A DNA stretch of 64,000 nucleotides from Rotaria sordida (lineage: Eukaryota; Rotifera; Eurotatoria; Philodinida; Philodinidae), in contig CAJNOL010001291.1 of NCBI GenBank assembly GCA_905250125.1, positions 1 to 64,000 on the forward strand, in the 5' to 3' direction. This document shows positions 1 to 13,278 of the stretch, piece after piece. Made by a program: the position numbers and the translations under genes. How positions within the stretch are numbered: position 1 is the first letter of the stretch; each line of letters opens with the position of its first letter. The notes under the pieces were generated by a model. It was not told the DNA's origin and did no database searches. It saw only the letters and a list, made by a program, of their open reading frames with translations.

Positions 1-435
1 TTTAACAATACCTGATGTGTATAGAAAAAAAAGATTTCAGGTTTTTTTCTCATATCATGTTTCTTTTATCTATTTTATATTAAGTGAGATAACATGTTGA
101 AGTTATGATATTAATACTGATCATCATGAAGAGCATAAATGTCTTGCATTCGAATATTCTACATATATTTTTATTGATTGTTGTAATCTGTAAATTTAAA
201 TTCATTAATTCTTCAATATTAGAAAGATTTTCTTTTGAAAGTCTTTCTATCTCATATATATTTTTCTTCATTATAAAATCAACATTTTAAATTTTTGAAT
301 AAACATTTTAAAATATATATATATATTTAATTTTTTGATTTTTCTATTCAATTGAATGTTACTAAACTAAGAACATGAACATAATTTATTTTATTTTTAA
401 TTTTCCAATCTTACAAAAAAAAAACAAGACAACTA

Positions 436-3400
436 TTAATCTATTCTTTCTAGATCACTATCAAATGTTGCTGTGCCTATATTTAATTCATTTGGTAAAC
501 GTGAATAAAGCACCGATTCATTATCACTTGTTGCTTGAATTGGTGTATATAATAGACTTTTATTATCATCAACATCATCTGTTGATAAATATTCTTCATT
601 ATCTAAAATACTTAATGGTAATGAACTAACATCATCAATTGATTGTAAAGCTATGGAAAGATTAAGATCAGATAGTGATGATGATTGTGACGATAATAAA
701 TTTGTTTGATCAAAATGAAATAATGTATTATTTGAACTAATTGAATCATGATCAAGACAATTAATTTGTTCTGTTGAAGGTTTGATCGATTCAATATTTA
801 TTTTACTAGGTGATGCAGCAACTGATAATCTAAATTAAAGTTTGAATAAAAATCTTAATTATTTAATTTTTGTTTTTTGTTTTTTTTGTTGTTGTACATA
901 CTGAACTTCAGATGTATGTAAACATGTTGATGCTAAATGAACAGCTATTGGTAATAGAGCTAGAGTAACATTTGAAGACATTGCATCAAGTTTTTGTTCA
1001 ACAGCATGTAAAATATGAGTTAACTATATGAAAATAAAAATTATTTTTTTTTTATTTTTTGTATTTTTAAATTTCTACTATTATATGTTTTAAGGGGCTC
1101 CTCAGAAACCAACTTTGTTATTTTTCGTCCAATTTCAACCAAATTTTGAGAGAATATTAGGCTAGGCTAGGATAGATTGTGAATGAAATATCTCCCTCAA
1201 ACCTCCAATATACCAACGAGTTATAGTCAATTTATTGGTCAAAAATACTCTGTACGCGGGCAAGGTTTTCGCAATCAGGATACGCGCTAACATGGCGGGG
1301 TGTTTTTTAAGTTGTAGAGTACCCCTTAGTGCTAGATCCTAAATAGAGCTCGATTTTTGAAACTCCATTTGTTTGTTTTTTAAAAAATCTTTTCCGAAAA
1401 CTTCTCAAATTCATGACCAAAAATAGAGGAATTCAAAAATCGGGCTCTGTGAGGATCTAGCCTTAACTGTCCTTTGTATAATAAAAAAAAAATGATCACT
1501 TCTCTATTAAGTTGTTATTAAAAAAACCTTGCTCGCGTAACCGGTATGTTCGAAAAAAAAACTGATTTTGAGAAAAAGGCTAAATAAGTTTTAGAAATCG
1601 ATTTTTGCGAAACACACCTGAATTATATATCAGTATTCAGAACAGACTATAAATATATAATCTTAATCTCAAGTGTTAATAGTCTCTCGTAGTGATTAAC
1701 ATAAAAAAAACTTTATGAAATGCTGATGCAAAGAGAAAGTAGCCTAAAAAACCGTGAAAATTTCTCGAAAAATATGACAGTAGAAGCCAAGTTTTAGACG
1801 ATAAGTCCGTCAAAATTAATTCATTTTGCGATAAACCATAGATATTTTGAAAGAGGAGACTTCGGTGCATATTCCTATGATAAAATCTCGACTTCAACTT
1901 TTCTTCGAAAAATTGGATTTTCTGAGGGAGGACCCTTAAATCTGTTATTCTAAAATTGTTTTGATAATCAAATATTACAAAATATTTGACTTGGATTCAC
2001 AATACTTCATTTCAACTAAAACCTAAAGTAGTATACGTTTTAGACAAGGAAGATCTCATTTTTACGAGAAAATGGCTATCAGTTGTAGTGTAAAATTGAT
2101 CGTATGTTTGACAGAAGCATAGTTCCTAGTTCGCTGCGTATAAATCTCAATTTGTAAACATATTATTCAATCACATAGTGTGATGGAAAAAAGTTTAGAA
2201 ACAACGATTTTTTTTATTTTTTTCATAATGTTAAGCACGTAGCTCCAATACACTTTATAGCAAGATTTCATAGATGAACAATGATGATGAGGCTCCTAGA
2301 AAACCGAACACGGTATTTTTAAGGTTCTAGAAGACTTTGTCATAGTTGTTTTTGAACGGTGCCATCTTAAAGAGCACAAAATTCTGAGCAAAATGAGGGG
2401 TTGCCGAGTTTTCTTTGACCTTCTCATAAAAAATTACAAGCATCACAAAAATCATGAAAAAAACGAAATCTTTTTAAAAATCGACTAAAAACACCTTTTC
2501 CATGATTTTTGTGATGCTTGTAACTTTTCATGAGAAGGTCATAGAAAACTCGACAATCCTTCATTTGACTCAGAAGTTTGTGCTCATTAAGATGGCATCG
2601 TTCAAAAATAGCTCTAGCAAAGTCTTCTGGAATCTGAAAAATACCGTGTTCAGTTTTTTAGGAGCCTTGCCATCATTGTCTCATCTGTGAAATCTTGCTA
2701 TAAAGTGTATTCGATAGAAAAATCTATTGGCTATTAAAATCACTATTTGGATTGGAGCTCCGTGCTTAACATTATGAAAAAAAACCAAACAAAATCATTG
2801 TTTCTAAACTTTTTTCCATCACTTTGCAACATCACGTAAGACTGAGAATAGTATCTGAAAAATGAAGATTTCCACAATGAAAGGAATTGGTAGATGATCG
2901 CACTGGTAAATAGCAATTGAATGTTGACATGCACATTTTGAATCTACCGAAATGTTACGAAAAACTATCTTCATTGTCGAATAGCGAAAATCGTAGCAGA
3001 CAGAAACTCTAAAATAAAAGAAAAATTATAAAGGATTATGGAAAATTTTTAACATAACTACTACCTACTCTCGTGTAAGACTTCATATTCAATTAGAAGA
3101 GTTTACTAAACAAATAAGTCATGTTCTTACTCGAATAAGTTCCGCTTTAAGTTCTCGATTTTGTAATTGTGCATAACGATGTTTTTCATAATAACTTATT
3201 TCAATAATTAAACGTCTTGTACGTGATTCATCAACAACTAAATCTTTTGAAACGACTGCATGTAAAGATTTATGCCGATTTTGTAAAATGAATACCTGAT
3301 ACCAAACAGAAAAAAAAAATTCGTTTAAAAAAAAAATTTCGTTCTTTTGTTACTTTTGGTAAAAAAACTAAACATAATATTGAACTTGTCATAATAATAA

Positions 3401-6400
3401 CAATTAAACATATAACAACATATGTTGTTAAATTTTTCATTAAAATCATTACAATAAATGTAAATAAACTAGTTAAAACAACTACATATATACTCCATAC
3501 AATAAATTTTGAATCATTTAATGCAGCTATATGAACATGACGTGTTTTAGCAGCTAAATAACCACCCATTATAAGAAATAAAGATTTATATATATAAATT
3601 AATGGTAAAATTTTATGTCGATATTTTGAATCACAATAAGATATTTCATCCAAAACAATAATATCCATATTAAGTCTTCTGATCTAAATAAATATTATAG
3701 ATATATATATATATATAATAATTCTCATCGTTTTCTCTTACTGGTCCATATGTAATTTTTGCTGAATTTGGATCAAATATTTGCCAAGATATCATAAATA
3801 TTATATCAATACCATATAAAATAAAACATATAAGTAAAAGATGATGATCATGAAGAAGCTATTTAGAAAGAATAGAAGAATTATATTTATTTATATTTTT
3901 TCTTTTTGTTTTTATTTCATAATAATAACTAACTTTTGAATGTAGTATTGGTCGATTACGAGATGTAAATATACGATAAACACGTAACGTTTTTAAAAAC
4001 ATTGAACCAAACATTAATGAAAAACCACCAGAAAATAGAAACATTCGTAACTTATTTAGAAAAATAAAATAAAAGAATTAATTATTCAAAACAAATTTGA
4101 AATAGTTTACCATGCATGCATGTCCAAGTAAATTATGATCAAGAAACCATTCATCGAGACCAAAAAGAAGTATTGAAATATGAATATGCATGGCACCAAG
4201 AACCATTACATTGTTTAATTTTGGACTTGATAATTTAATATAACTTAACAGAAAGTACAATTGAAATTTATTATTTTTAATTACAAAATTTTTACAAAGT
4301 ACTATCTTTGATTTTGAGAAAAGAAACAACTAAATGAAGCCAAACTGTTTATCAACATTCAACCGACAGTCTGATAGGCATTTCGACACGGCGATTTAAA
4401 GTTGTCGTATGCATCGAAATTTAAAACAGAATGCTCAGATTCTCATTTTCCGATAGGTTGAAGGTTCGACGATAGGTCAATGAAACATAGTGTTTTTCAA
4501 CCAGTCGAGCGATTTTAACCGAGAAGTTCAAAATAAAAAGAATTTTTTTGATAGATATTTCACGAGGGTAGGTCACCAACTGTTCAATCGCTTGTGAGTT
4601 GGAACTATGTGCATCATGTAGGTCCTAATGAGCTATGAATACCCTGGAAAGAGTTCGGTCCGCTAGCTTATTACTGTCGAGATACTGCATTTTTACGATA
4701 TTGTTAAGCAGAATGCCGTGGTCTGCCTCAGCAGTACTAGCAAAATTGAGTTTTGAATTTCGACTTGAAATTTGATACAGAAACAGATCTCCATGAGAGT
4801 AGCACATTGTAAAAGCTTCAGATCTTTTGATTGTTTCTATTCCGAAATAAGAATATTGGAACATGTCGGGGGGGAATACGAGCAATGTAAAAACCTCCTT
4901 TTTAGCTGTATCTTAAGATAAGAACAACCAAAAGATCTGAAACTTTCACAATGAGCTGCTCTCATGAAGATCTGTTTCTGTATCAAATTTCAAGTCGAAA
5001 TTCAACACTCAATTTTGCTAGTACTCCTGAGGCGGGCTACGGCATTCTGCTTAACAATATCGTAAAAATGCATTATCTCTACAGTAATAAGCTAGCGGCC
5101 TGAACTCTTTTCAGGGTATTCACAGCTCATTAGGACCTACATGATGCATATAGTTTCGACTCAAAAGCAATTGAACAGTTGGTGACCTATCCTCGTCAGT
5201 CTCAAGTCGTCGAAACCTATCGAATAAATGCGAAGGAGGAGATTAGAACATGAGTACTAAGAATAAATAGTCGTCGAACATTCAAACTAGATATGATCTA
5301 TTTTTCTTCTATGAAAATTATCTTTTCAGTTCTTAAATGGATAGAACTTAGCGATGTCATTTTTCTGTAAATTTATTTGAAATTTAAATTTACGAAATTG
5401 AATTTTTTTCTTAATTTAAATACGCAACTAATGAATTGGCTTTTTCGTGAGTTTCAAATGTCATATAAGGAATTTAATTGATAAATAATTGAGTTTTGAG
5501 ATAAGATATAAAATCAGATTTAAATTTTTTTCAAAAATTCATAACAATATGTGTTTAGATTTTGTTTTCTTTAATATCACTTTAGATGTTGTTCTTACTT
5601 GTGATTTTCCATCATTTTATCTCAATTATTTTCTGGAAAGAATCAAATTTGTGCAATATAGATCACTTTTCTAAGGTAGCCTAATGAAGGAGACATCTTT
5701 AAATCTCTTTTTAAAGAAATTTCACAAACTTAAAATTAACTTAACCACTTGAAACTACTTTTATGCTCGACTTGTTCATACTCGAATGCTCAATACACTT
5801 CTTCCGATATCTTTGTTTTACTCGATTACTCGAAACTTCGATAAGTATCGACGAATCGAACATGATCCTCCGATAGAACAATTTTCGAGCGCTCGTCGCA
5901 CCTATCGTATGCTTTTTATTGTCTGTTTGGATTCTACCGGTAGACATTCTCCGACTGGCAATACACTGCTCATATATCGTCGATTCTTGTTGGTATCGCG
6001 ATATACTGGCGATAGTGCGGTCTTGATCGGTTAGAAAATATTTTATAGATATGCCTTTTTTCGTCTGATAAAACTTGTTGAGAACAAGTTTGCTTCCTTT
6101 TATTAAAAAATAAACAAGTGCAGTTTTATTCCTTTAATCGAAGTATGTTTCATTTTTTATAAAGCTCCATCACGACTATTTATATCATATACGTTTTGAT
6201 AAAGATCAAGTTTAGATTTTGATCATCGTTCGTAGAGAAATATTAGGTTTGTCTGAAAACAGTGAAATATCACATATTCATTTTTGAGAAATCTAACAAA
6301 TATAAACGACTATAACATGATATTCATCGCTGAAGACTTGTAAAAACCTTAGTACAAAAAGGAAAATGAATGTTTCTTTTTTTCAGCCATTTCCATTAAT

Positions 6401-9400
6401 CGATTAATGACACAATATTTTGCAAAAAAATAATTCATCAATTTTCAAAACAATGCTTATTTAAAATGAAACGAATATACATGATAGTTTTACAATAAAT
6501 GAAAGCAATAAGTGGTTATGCATCTTTATCCTATCGAATGATTCTCGTCTGCTCGTCTGTGTTAATTCACATTGTCTACAATAAGGACGCATAATTTTTT
6601 TTCTGTATCAAGTGCTATGTAACTTTTCTGAGTTTAAGCCTTTTTTTGTCTAAAACTGTTAAGCTAGATTTGATAGTCTCCGTTCAATGTAAGTCTGCAA
6701 ACAGATGTCATCGCACGAGATATTAATTATATTTATTACCAAAACTTTTGGAAGAAAACGTTGAATTATGTTCAACATTTGAATTTTCAAAATTTCGACC
6801 AAATGTCAATTCTAGATTTGTTTCATTCAACTAATTTGGTAGCATAACATTTCAAATCGGTATTATTTATTGTCAGTTGACAGTGAAATATACTATATAG
6901 AAAAAAAAACACGAAAAACAAAGTGATGAATTATTTTTACAAAATATTGTAATGCTTAAAATTCTCTACAAAATCATATATGATATAATTCGAAAATTGT
7001 TTTAGATATATTTGAAAAAAAAAGATTAAAAGTAAAGACATGTAAACAATTATACAAATCAAAATATGAAAAAATCATAATGATTTAGTTCGAGTAGTTT
7101 CAAAGTGAACAAATAATTTGTGGATAAGAATAATCGATAGCACTGTTTCTACTAAAATATCACGAGATGCATGATTTTAAATGTTTTTAGATTGTGATGA
7201 TCTTTAAAACAATCTATAAGACATAGTCCTACATCACATTCATACGAAGTATCTCTTCTCGACTTGACTTCCTTCACAGTATTAGCACAAACGTAACATG
7301 TTCTTCTTGAATTTACTTGCAATGCGCGAAAAAAAATATCATGCTATGAGTCGGAATGGACTTTCAGATGGTGGCTGATCAATTGGATTTTGCGCCTGAC
7401 TACCATATTTTCCAATAATTTCTTGAATCACATCAAGTTGATAAGTAGCCAAACGAAGATTTACGTTTTATTTGTGAAACACGATCTGAAAGGAGTGTTG
7501 AAGTATATAGGGTAGAAATTTGGATTCACCTCTTCTTCCCACAGACCGTGGCAGACACGCCTTGGTCCCATTATAGACCGTGACAGACATCAAAATTAGT
7601 TAGTTAATTAGTATTTAATTAACTAATTAACCGTGACAGACATCCTTCATGGATCGTCACGGCGGCTGATAGCAGCCTTCAAGAGACTATCAGATGTTAT
7701 GTACAACAAACATCTAATTGGAGTATTCATGGAGTATTTCCTTTATGAAGTTCTACTCTGTAAATTTAGCAATGCTGATGGAATACGCCCAGTGTACATA
7801 AAGAAGAGCCGTTTGTAGGGAATTAGTAACAATAGGTATATCGTGTTCCACAGTTTAATCCCACAGGGATTGCGTTATTTCAGTTTATACAAAAAAATGC
7901 ACTCTACATTATTCATCAAAAGTGATCGTTCGATCAGAATCTTTCTTAAAAATGTCATGATTGAATGATTTTTATAATATGAGATATTCTTTTTGAGAGC
8001 ACCAGTTGTTTCTCGAAATATATAATCGAACTGGTTCATATTCTCGAACTCATTAAATCATATGCTAATTGCCAGAAATATTAAGGAACAAGCAACAATC
8101 ATCACTAAATATAGTATGCAATTCATCTCATTAAATAATCAACAGATCGTATTTTTTTAAAGTTATTCAAGGTTCCAAATATCAGGACGTGAATTCGTGT
8201 CGTCCGGATTCAATGGGTTAAATAAAATAAAAAAAGAGGAAGATTATTTCTTGGGGTTTTATTTGTACACTTTGTTCGTATAAGCAAAATGTCAGAAAAT
8301 ATTTGGATTCAGATTTCTATTGTAGAGAAACACTAATCAGAAATTCAAAATCATATAATCAAAAAACTAATTCAATGTTTTGTGACTGACATTATATTAA
8401 TTTCGAAATTGAGATTGTTGTTTTTTTGTTTTCTTCGTCTACTAATGATGAGCTTTTAGATTCTAAAAATATAACTTTTATTTAATCTAAGATTGACGCC
8501 TAAAATAAGCAGTAAAATTAGTTGATCGTGCTTCTTCTGTGATATTTTATACTATGTAATTCTATATTTTAACTCGATTAGTATTCTAAAAAGATGGTAT
8601 CTAATCATTTCTGAATGATGCTTTTTTTTTCTCTCTCTCAACATATGAAGAAATATTACAAAAAAGAAAAATTAAATTACCGTTGATGTCGATTAATAAT
8701 ATTAAATGTTAAAAAGAAAATTGCAAGTGCAAGACCTAATATACAACTAGTAGTAATAAGAGCAATTTCAACAACATTCATAACAAGTCGTCGAACTTCA
8801 CTTCGTTCAGTATCAACTGGAATTGCGCCTAAATTTTTTTTAAATATATTTTTTTGTTTTTAAGTTTATTCATTACCTGACCAAATTAATGTTTGACATA
8901 TTGAACATTTTGTATTCAGCCCTAATACATGTGAATATTCAGCTATAGTTTGAATTTGTTGTTGTTGTTGTTGTGTTAAATCGATTTGAAATTGACTTAT
9001 AAGAGTTTCTGCATGTCGTTGCCGATTTCGAAATGAAACAGGACCCTATCGATTTATTTAGAACTTGTTTATTATAACCTTAACAAACTTTTATCTTACT
9101 TAAAAGGGGTATGAATCACCGATTGAACTGATATTTTGTCAGAGATAAAATAGTAATAAATTGAGAAGAAACTCTTACAGATTTCTATTGCTCTCGTCAG
9201 AGCCTGCTGATGAGCAAAATATCAGTTCACTTGGCGAGTCATACTTCGGGACCCTCTCTTCATCAGTAAAGGTTCATCTCTGAGCTATGAACTTTTATGA
9301 TCATGGTAGGAACAATATTACGACTGTTATCAACTGTGTACGGCATGATAAAATACGATGCCGATGAAACAATAATATAGAGCGTCATTTTTGGCTGTTT

Positions 9401-11658
9401 CGGCGATTGTAATCATTGTCTTGAGACCTCGAGCCGGAAAATAAAGGGTAATCGAAAAGTTTTTAGACAAGATAAAAGTATTTCCAATAAGTCAAAAGTT
9501 GTAATTTTTTGTGCTCTTTTTGAATATGAACTTAGAAATTTTGTCTCAGTGAAATAACCTTTGAAAAGGTCAAAAAAAGTTAGTTTTAAAATGTTTGTAT
9601 TTTTACTATTGCGATTCGAAACCAAAAACTTAGAATTTTTATTTATATATCAACTTATAGATCAGAATCTACACTACAAAATATACTATTTGAAGTTTGT
9701 TTTTTGTCTTGTAACAAGACAATTCAATTTTTAATATGCTCGAAAAGAAGCTTATAGAGTAAACCTGTTAGTTCATCATTAAAAAATAATTTTTTAGATC
9801 TTTCAAAAAAGTCGCTCACTACTCTCAAATAAAAACTAAGATAAAACTTTTGAGCCTGTATTCAAAAAGAATATCCTAATTCATAACGTTTGACTTATCA
9901 AAAATAAATAGACATCTTGTCTAAGAACTTTTCGATCATCTGTTAAGATAAAAATACAATGTTTATATTTCTGGTAATCGTATATGACTTATATTTTTTG
10001 ACCTTGGACAATACGCGCCTTGATAGCAAAGCATATTTCGATTTGAAATACTCTATTGGTATTATCACGATTTCTCTTCATTAAGATGTATGTACATGTT
10101 TACTTACAGAAACTCCATGAAAATAGATTTGTTCTAATAAAGTTAACCATTGATCTCTCGTATCTGTTGAACTATAAGTGAATTTTTCAATTTCTATTCT
10201 AAAAATCAATAGAAAAAAAGGAACAATTTATAAATATTATAATGAATATATATTTTATTTAACTGTTTTTTAATTGATGCTTGAATAAGTAAAGCAATAA
10301 CCCAAATAGCATCATAAGCATGTAATGTTTGTCTATCAAGATGATCATTTAAATGAAGATGTTTTTGTAATTGTTGTGCTGTCTAAATAAAATATTATTT
10401 ATTTTTCTTAGGATAAATTATTTTTTTTTTGTTTTATTTGTTATTATTAAACTAACCCTATTTGGATTAATTAAACTTGGTTTTATTTCATATGAACTAT
10501 CAATTATAATATGACCACGAGCTGAATTAATGATTTCTTGTTTTGTACAATTATTTATTGATAAATTCCATAAATGATAATCATTTCCAGTTAATATCCA
10601 TACATAACGTTCACGTAATGATTTAGTAAATGTTCGATATACTTCACAAAAGAATATAGCTCTTGATGATGTATCAAAATTAACAAATACAATTCGAGCT
10701 TTTTTTTCCTTAAAAAAAACACAATTTTTTTTTTTTTTTTTTTTTGTTAGAATATTCATATAATAGAATTAATTGAACCTACTCGAAGTGTTTGAAGTGC
10801 TGACGTAAGATTAGTCATAGACGCACTTTGTGTTAGAATAACATTAATATTTGATTCATTTAAACGTTTAGCTAATTTAGCCATCATCTTTAAATGAAAA
10901 CAAAGAAAAATAGACATCATTTTATTAATTAAAACAACAGAAAAAAAAAAAGAAAAGAAACACATTTACAAGAGAATATTCAATTGAATCTTGATGAAGA
11001 ATAGCTACATGTGACCAATTATTATATTTAATAAAAGCAACACGTGCATCATTATAATTTTCATCTGATACAGAAAGACGAACAAGTGTTGAATATGTTT
11101 GATTTGCTTGTGAGATAAATGAAGTTGAATGTGAAAACTATATTATATAAATATATTCATTTCCGTAGTAATATTATATAGAACGGATGTTTATTAGTTT
11201 AAATAAAAGATATTACTCACAAGAATAAGATTGTAATAATCAGCTACTTGAATTACAGCTTTTGTTTCATTTGAACATGATGTACCGATAAGAAAAAGTA
11301 ATTGAGGACAACGAAATATTGCATGAAAAAAAGCATCAACAGCATAAATTGGATCACACTAAACAATAATATTTATAAAAAAAAACAAAAAACAATCTTC
11401 TCTTTTATTTCTTTTTTCTTATACTTTAGAATTATTCGATAGTAAAGTCAAAGTATAACGACCATTGAATAGATCATAATTACGTAGATTAATTTCATCA
11501 ATAGCCATTTGAGCAATTTGTAAATCATATTGACCATTATTTACGAATGAATTATCAGAATTAAATAAACCACCAATATATAAAACGATTGAATTGTTTT
11601 CTTGATTCGCATTAATCAAGATAATCATAATAAAAAACATACAACATTGGGAATACAT
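436..11658 (-). CDS. Metabotropic GABA-B-type receptor (class C GPCR), 16 exons, about 933 aa
   Basis: Exons, read on the minus strand: 11658-11425, 11358-11221, 11137-10970, 10887-10783, 10708-10457, 10382-10264, 10198-10108, 9045-8877, 8828-8681, 4243-4111, 4050-3934, 3858-3742, 3683-3354, 3295-3131, 1023-902, 829-436. They sum to 2802 nt, in frame throughout, all GT-AG. A signal peptide is followed by a Venus-flytrap ligand-binding domain (to about residue 425; CDPIYAVDAFF, LLFLIGTSCSNET, YDAIWVIALL). Seven membrane segments follow (about 440-707), with the family motifs YIKLSSPKLNNVMVLGA, GFSL-like FSLMFGSMF and SWQIFDP. TM7 ends in PK. A coiled-coil-like stretch (708-762) precedes an acidic Ser/Asp-rich tail. 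The predicted role is a plasma-membrane receptor for GABA or a related amino acid, coupled to Gi/o. No sushi domains are seen. Introns 9 (4.4 kb) and 14 (2.1 kb) are swollen by foldback repeats. An out-of-frame ATG lies just upstream of the chosen start. The GABA-B class is clear; subunit 1 versus 2 cannot be assigned. Confidence 0.9.
830..4243. repeat. Foldback repeats in GABA-B receptor intron 14 (1.3-2.8 kb)
   Basis: The intron between 3131 and 1023 holds two imperfect inverted repeats. A small one pairs 1331-1372 with 1422-1462 (GCTAGATCCT...AGGATCTAGC). A large one spans about 2179-2823, centred near 2480, with outer ends beginning GTGATGGAAAAAAGTTTAGA and its complement, and inner arms around CAAGCATCACAAAAATCATG. 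The short open frames within it are by-products of the palindrome and look non-coding. Confidence 0.7.
4244..8680. repeat. Long GABA-B receptor intron 9 with a foldback at about 4560-5195
   Basis: The left arm (about 4560-4870) and right arm (about 4900-5195) are near-perfect reverse complements. For example GTCACCAACTGTTCAAT and CATGTAGGTCCTAATGAGCT on the left return as their complements on the right. A G7 run lies near the centre (about 4869-4875). The rest of the intron (5.2-8.7 kb) is AT-rich. It includes a stretch at 5786-6034 open on both strands and a small palindrome built from TTAGTTAATTAGTATTTAAT near 7600-7630. I recognise no gene in it. Confidence 0.65.
9046..10107. repeat. Foldback repeats in GABA-B receptor intron 7
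   Basis: Two inverted repeats are visible. A short one pairs TGAACTGATATTTTG near 9134 with CAAAATATCAGTTCA near 9218. A larger one pairs about 9446-9545 (ATCGAAAAGTTTTTAGACAA) with about 9840-9950, whose complement reads GATCGAAAAGTTCTTAGACA. There is no coding signal. The insertion accounts for the roughly 1-kb size of an intron otherwise expected to be under 100 bp. Confidence 0.65.
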
Positions 11659-13278
11659 GTGAAGACATTATAAAATTGATACAAAAGAAAAGAACATCTG
11701 TAAAAAGGAGTTCACTAGAGACATGCATATACTTATATAGTAAATAGAGAAAAGAAAATGTTAATAGATATAAAGTCTCAAAATTCTTATATTCTCTTTT
11801 TGCATTAGTAATGACAGCAACTCGATTTTATCGGTCATTCACTGTCGTTCGTTGATGATGTGCATTCCGATCAACTCGTATATTTAGTAAACGCCAAGAG
11901 AAAATATGAAGAGAAAATATTAATGCTCGCGCGTGTGAATAACATTTTTCCTCTTCAGTGAAGATTTCTTTCCGTCATCAGTTTTTTTAGCATCCTCATT
12001 GACAAAGAAGAAGAAGATGATGATGATCGGGATCTCATATACAACATGACAATGAGACATAGTTCGATACGAAAAAGAAATATATAAGAAAAAAAAAGAA
12101 AACTCTATAACGATACAAATGCTAATATATACATCAAATGAAGAAAAAAAAAATACATCAATGCTCTATTTTGCGTTTTCTTTACTCAAAATAACATAAA
12201 TTTAGGCAATTAATATTACAATGCATTTTGTTTTCAATTTTATTTTTATATCAGATTAAATTTTTCTCAAGCGAGATATAGAAAAAAAGAAACCTATGTA
12301 AACATTACAAACTAACAACATATCTTTTCATTTATTTATTTAATTAACCATGTTTGTCTATTATTAGAAAAAGAACATGATTATAGGATACAAATAATAA
12401 TAACTTGTAATAAATAATTCATATTCTATTATTTTCTATGTGTTAATTTTTCCTATAAGCAAACTATTATTATGAAAATACAAACAAAAAAACAGTTTAT
12501 TTCGATGTTTTTATTTTTTATTTTTTATCAAAGTTTAACGTTCGTATGTATTTACATAAGAATCCAAACAGTCGAAAGACCGAAAATCAAATGCGTAATA
12601 GAACGAGTTTCTCAGTAGTATTCAAAATTTTATGAGTAATAATCTAAAAATTAACTGTTCGAAAATATATTTTTTCTTTTAAAACAAATTGACTATTGTA
12701 TATTCAATAGTTATAATTAATTTGACACTGATTTCAATATGTCCTCACAAAGAATTCAGCCATTGTTGTTCCAATAAAGTAATATTTTTTTTTTTATTTG
12801 CTACGCAATAAGTCTCGAGATCAACCTCTTCACCACTTCAAGTTAAAAGAAAGGAAAAGAGAACATTTCAAAATGAATTTAACTCCATAAAAAGCAACAG
12901 AAAAAAAGTATTTTTTTTTCCGTTCTGCAAACGACGATCGGATATAGAGTTTTTAAGATTATTCAATGTGTGTCGAAAAAATTGGAACAGAAACAAAGTA
13001 AACAAAAATATATGTTCTTATTTTTTCGTTTTGAAATACGAACTTAAAATCCAAAAAAAAAAAAAAAAAAATATGAAGAATTCGTGTTTCATTTCGAGTC
13101 ATGTAAATATTCATGTACTTTTTCTTGTATAAAATAGAATAGAATGAAAAATATAATTAAGAAATTCAAAAATATTAATTTATTAAAAAAGTACATCCTC
13201 CATTTTTATTTTATATTATTAAAAAAAAAAAAATTTGATTCAAACTGAAGATTTCTTTTTTTGTCTAATAAAATTTTT
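11659..13278. other. Intergenic: receptor upstream region and 3' flank of the zinc-finger gene
   Basis: AT-rich spacer between two minus-strand genes, with many A and T homopolymers. It would contain the 5' UTR and promoter of the GABA-B-type receptor. A TTTTTACAG on the minus strand about 40-50 nt before the receptor ATG could be a 5'-UTR splice or trans-splice acceptor. No other gene or clear repeat was seen. Confidence 0.5.

Noticed and set aside
5741-6034. Overlapping open frames on both strands in GABA-B intron 9
   Set aside because: No motif, both strands open over the same bases, and located inside an intron rich in repeats; most likely chance.
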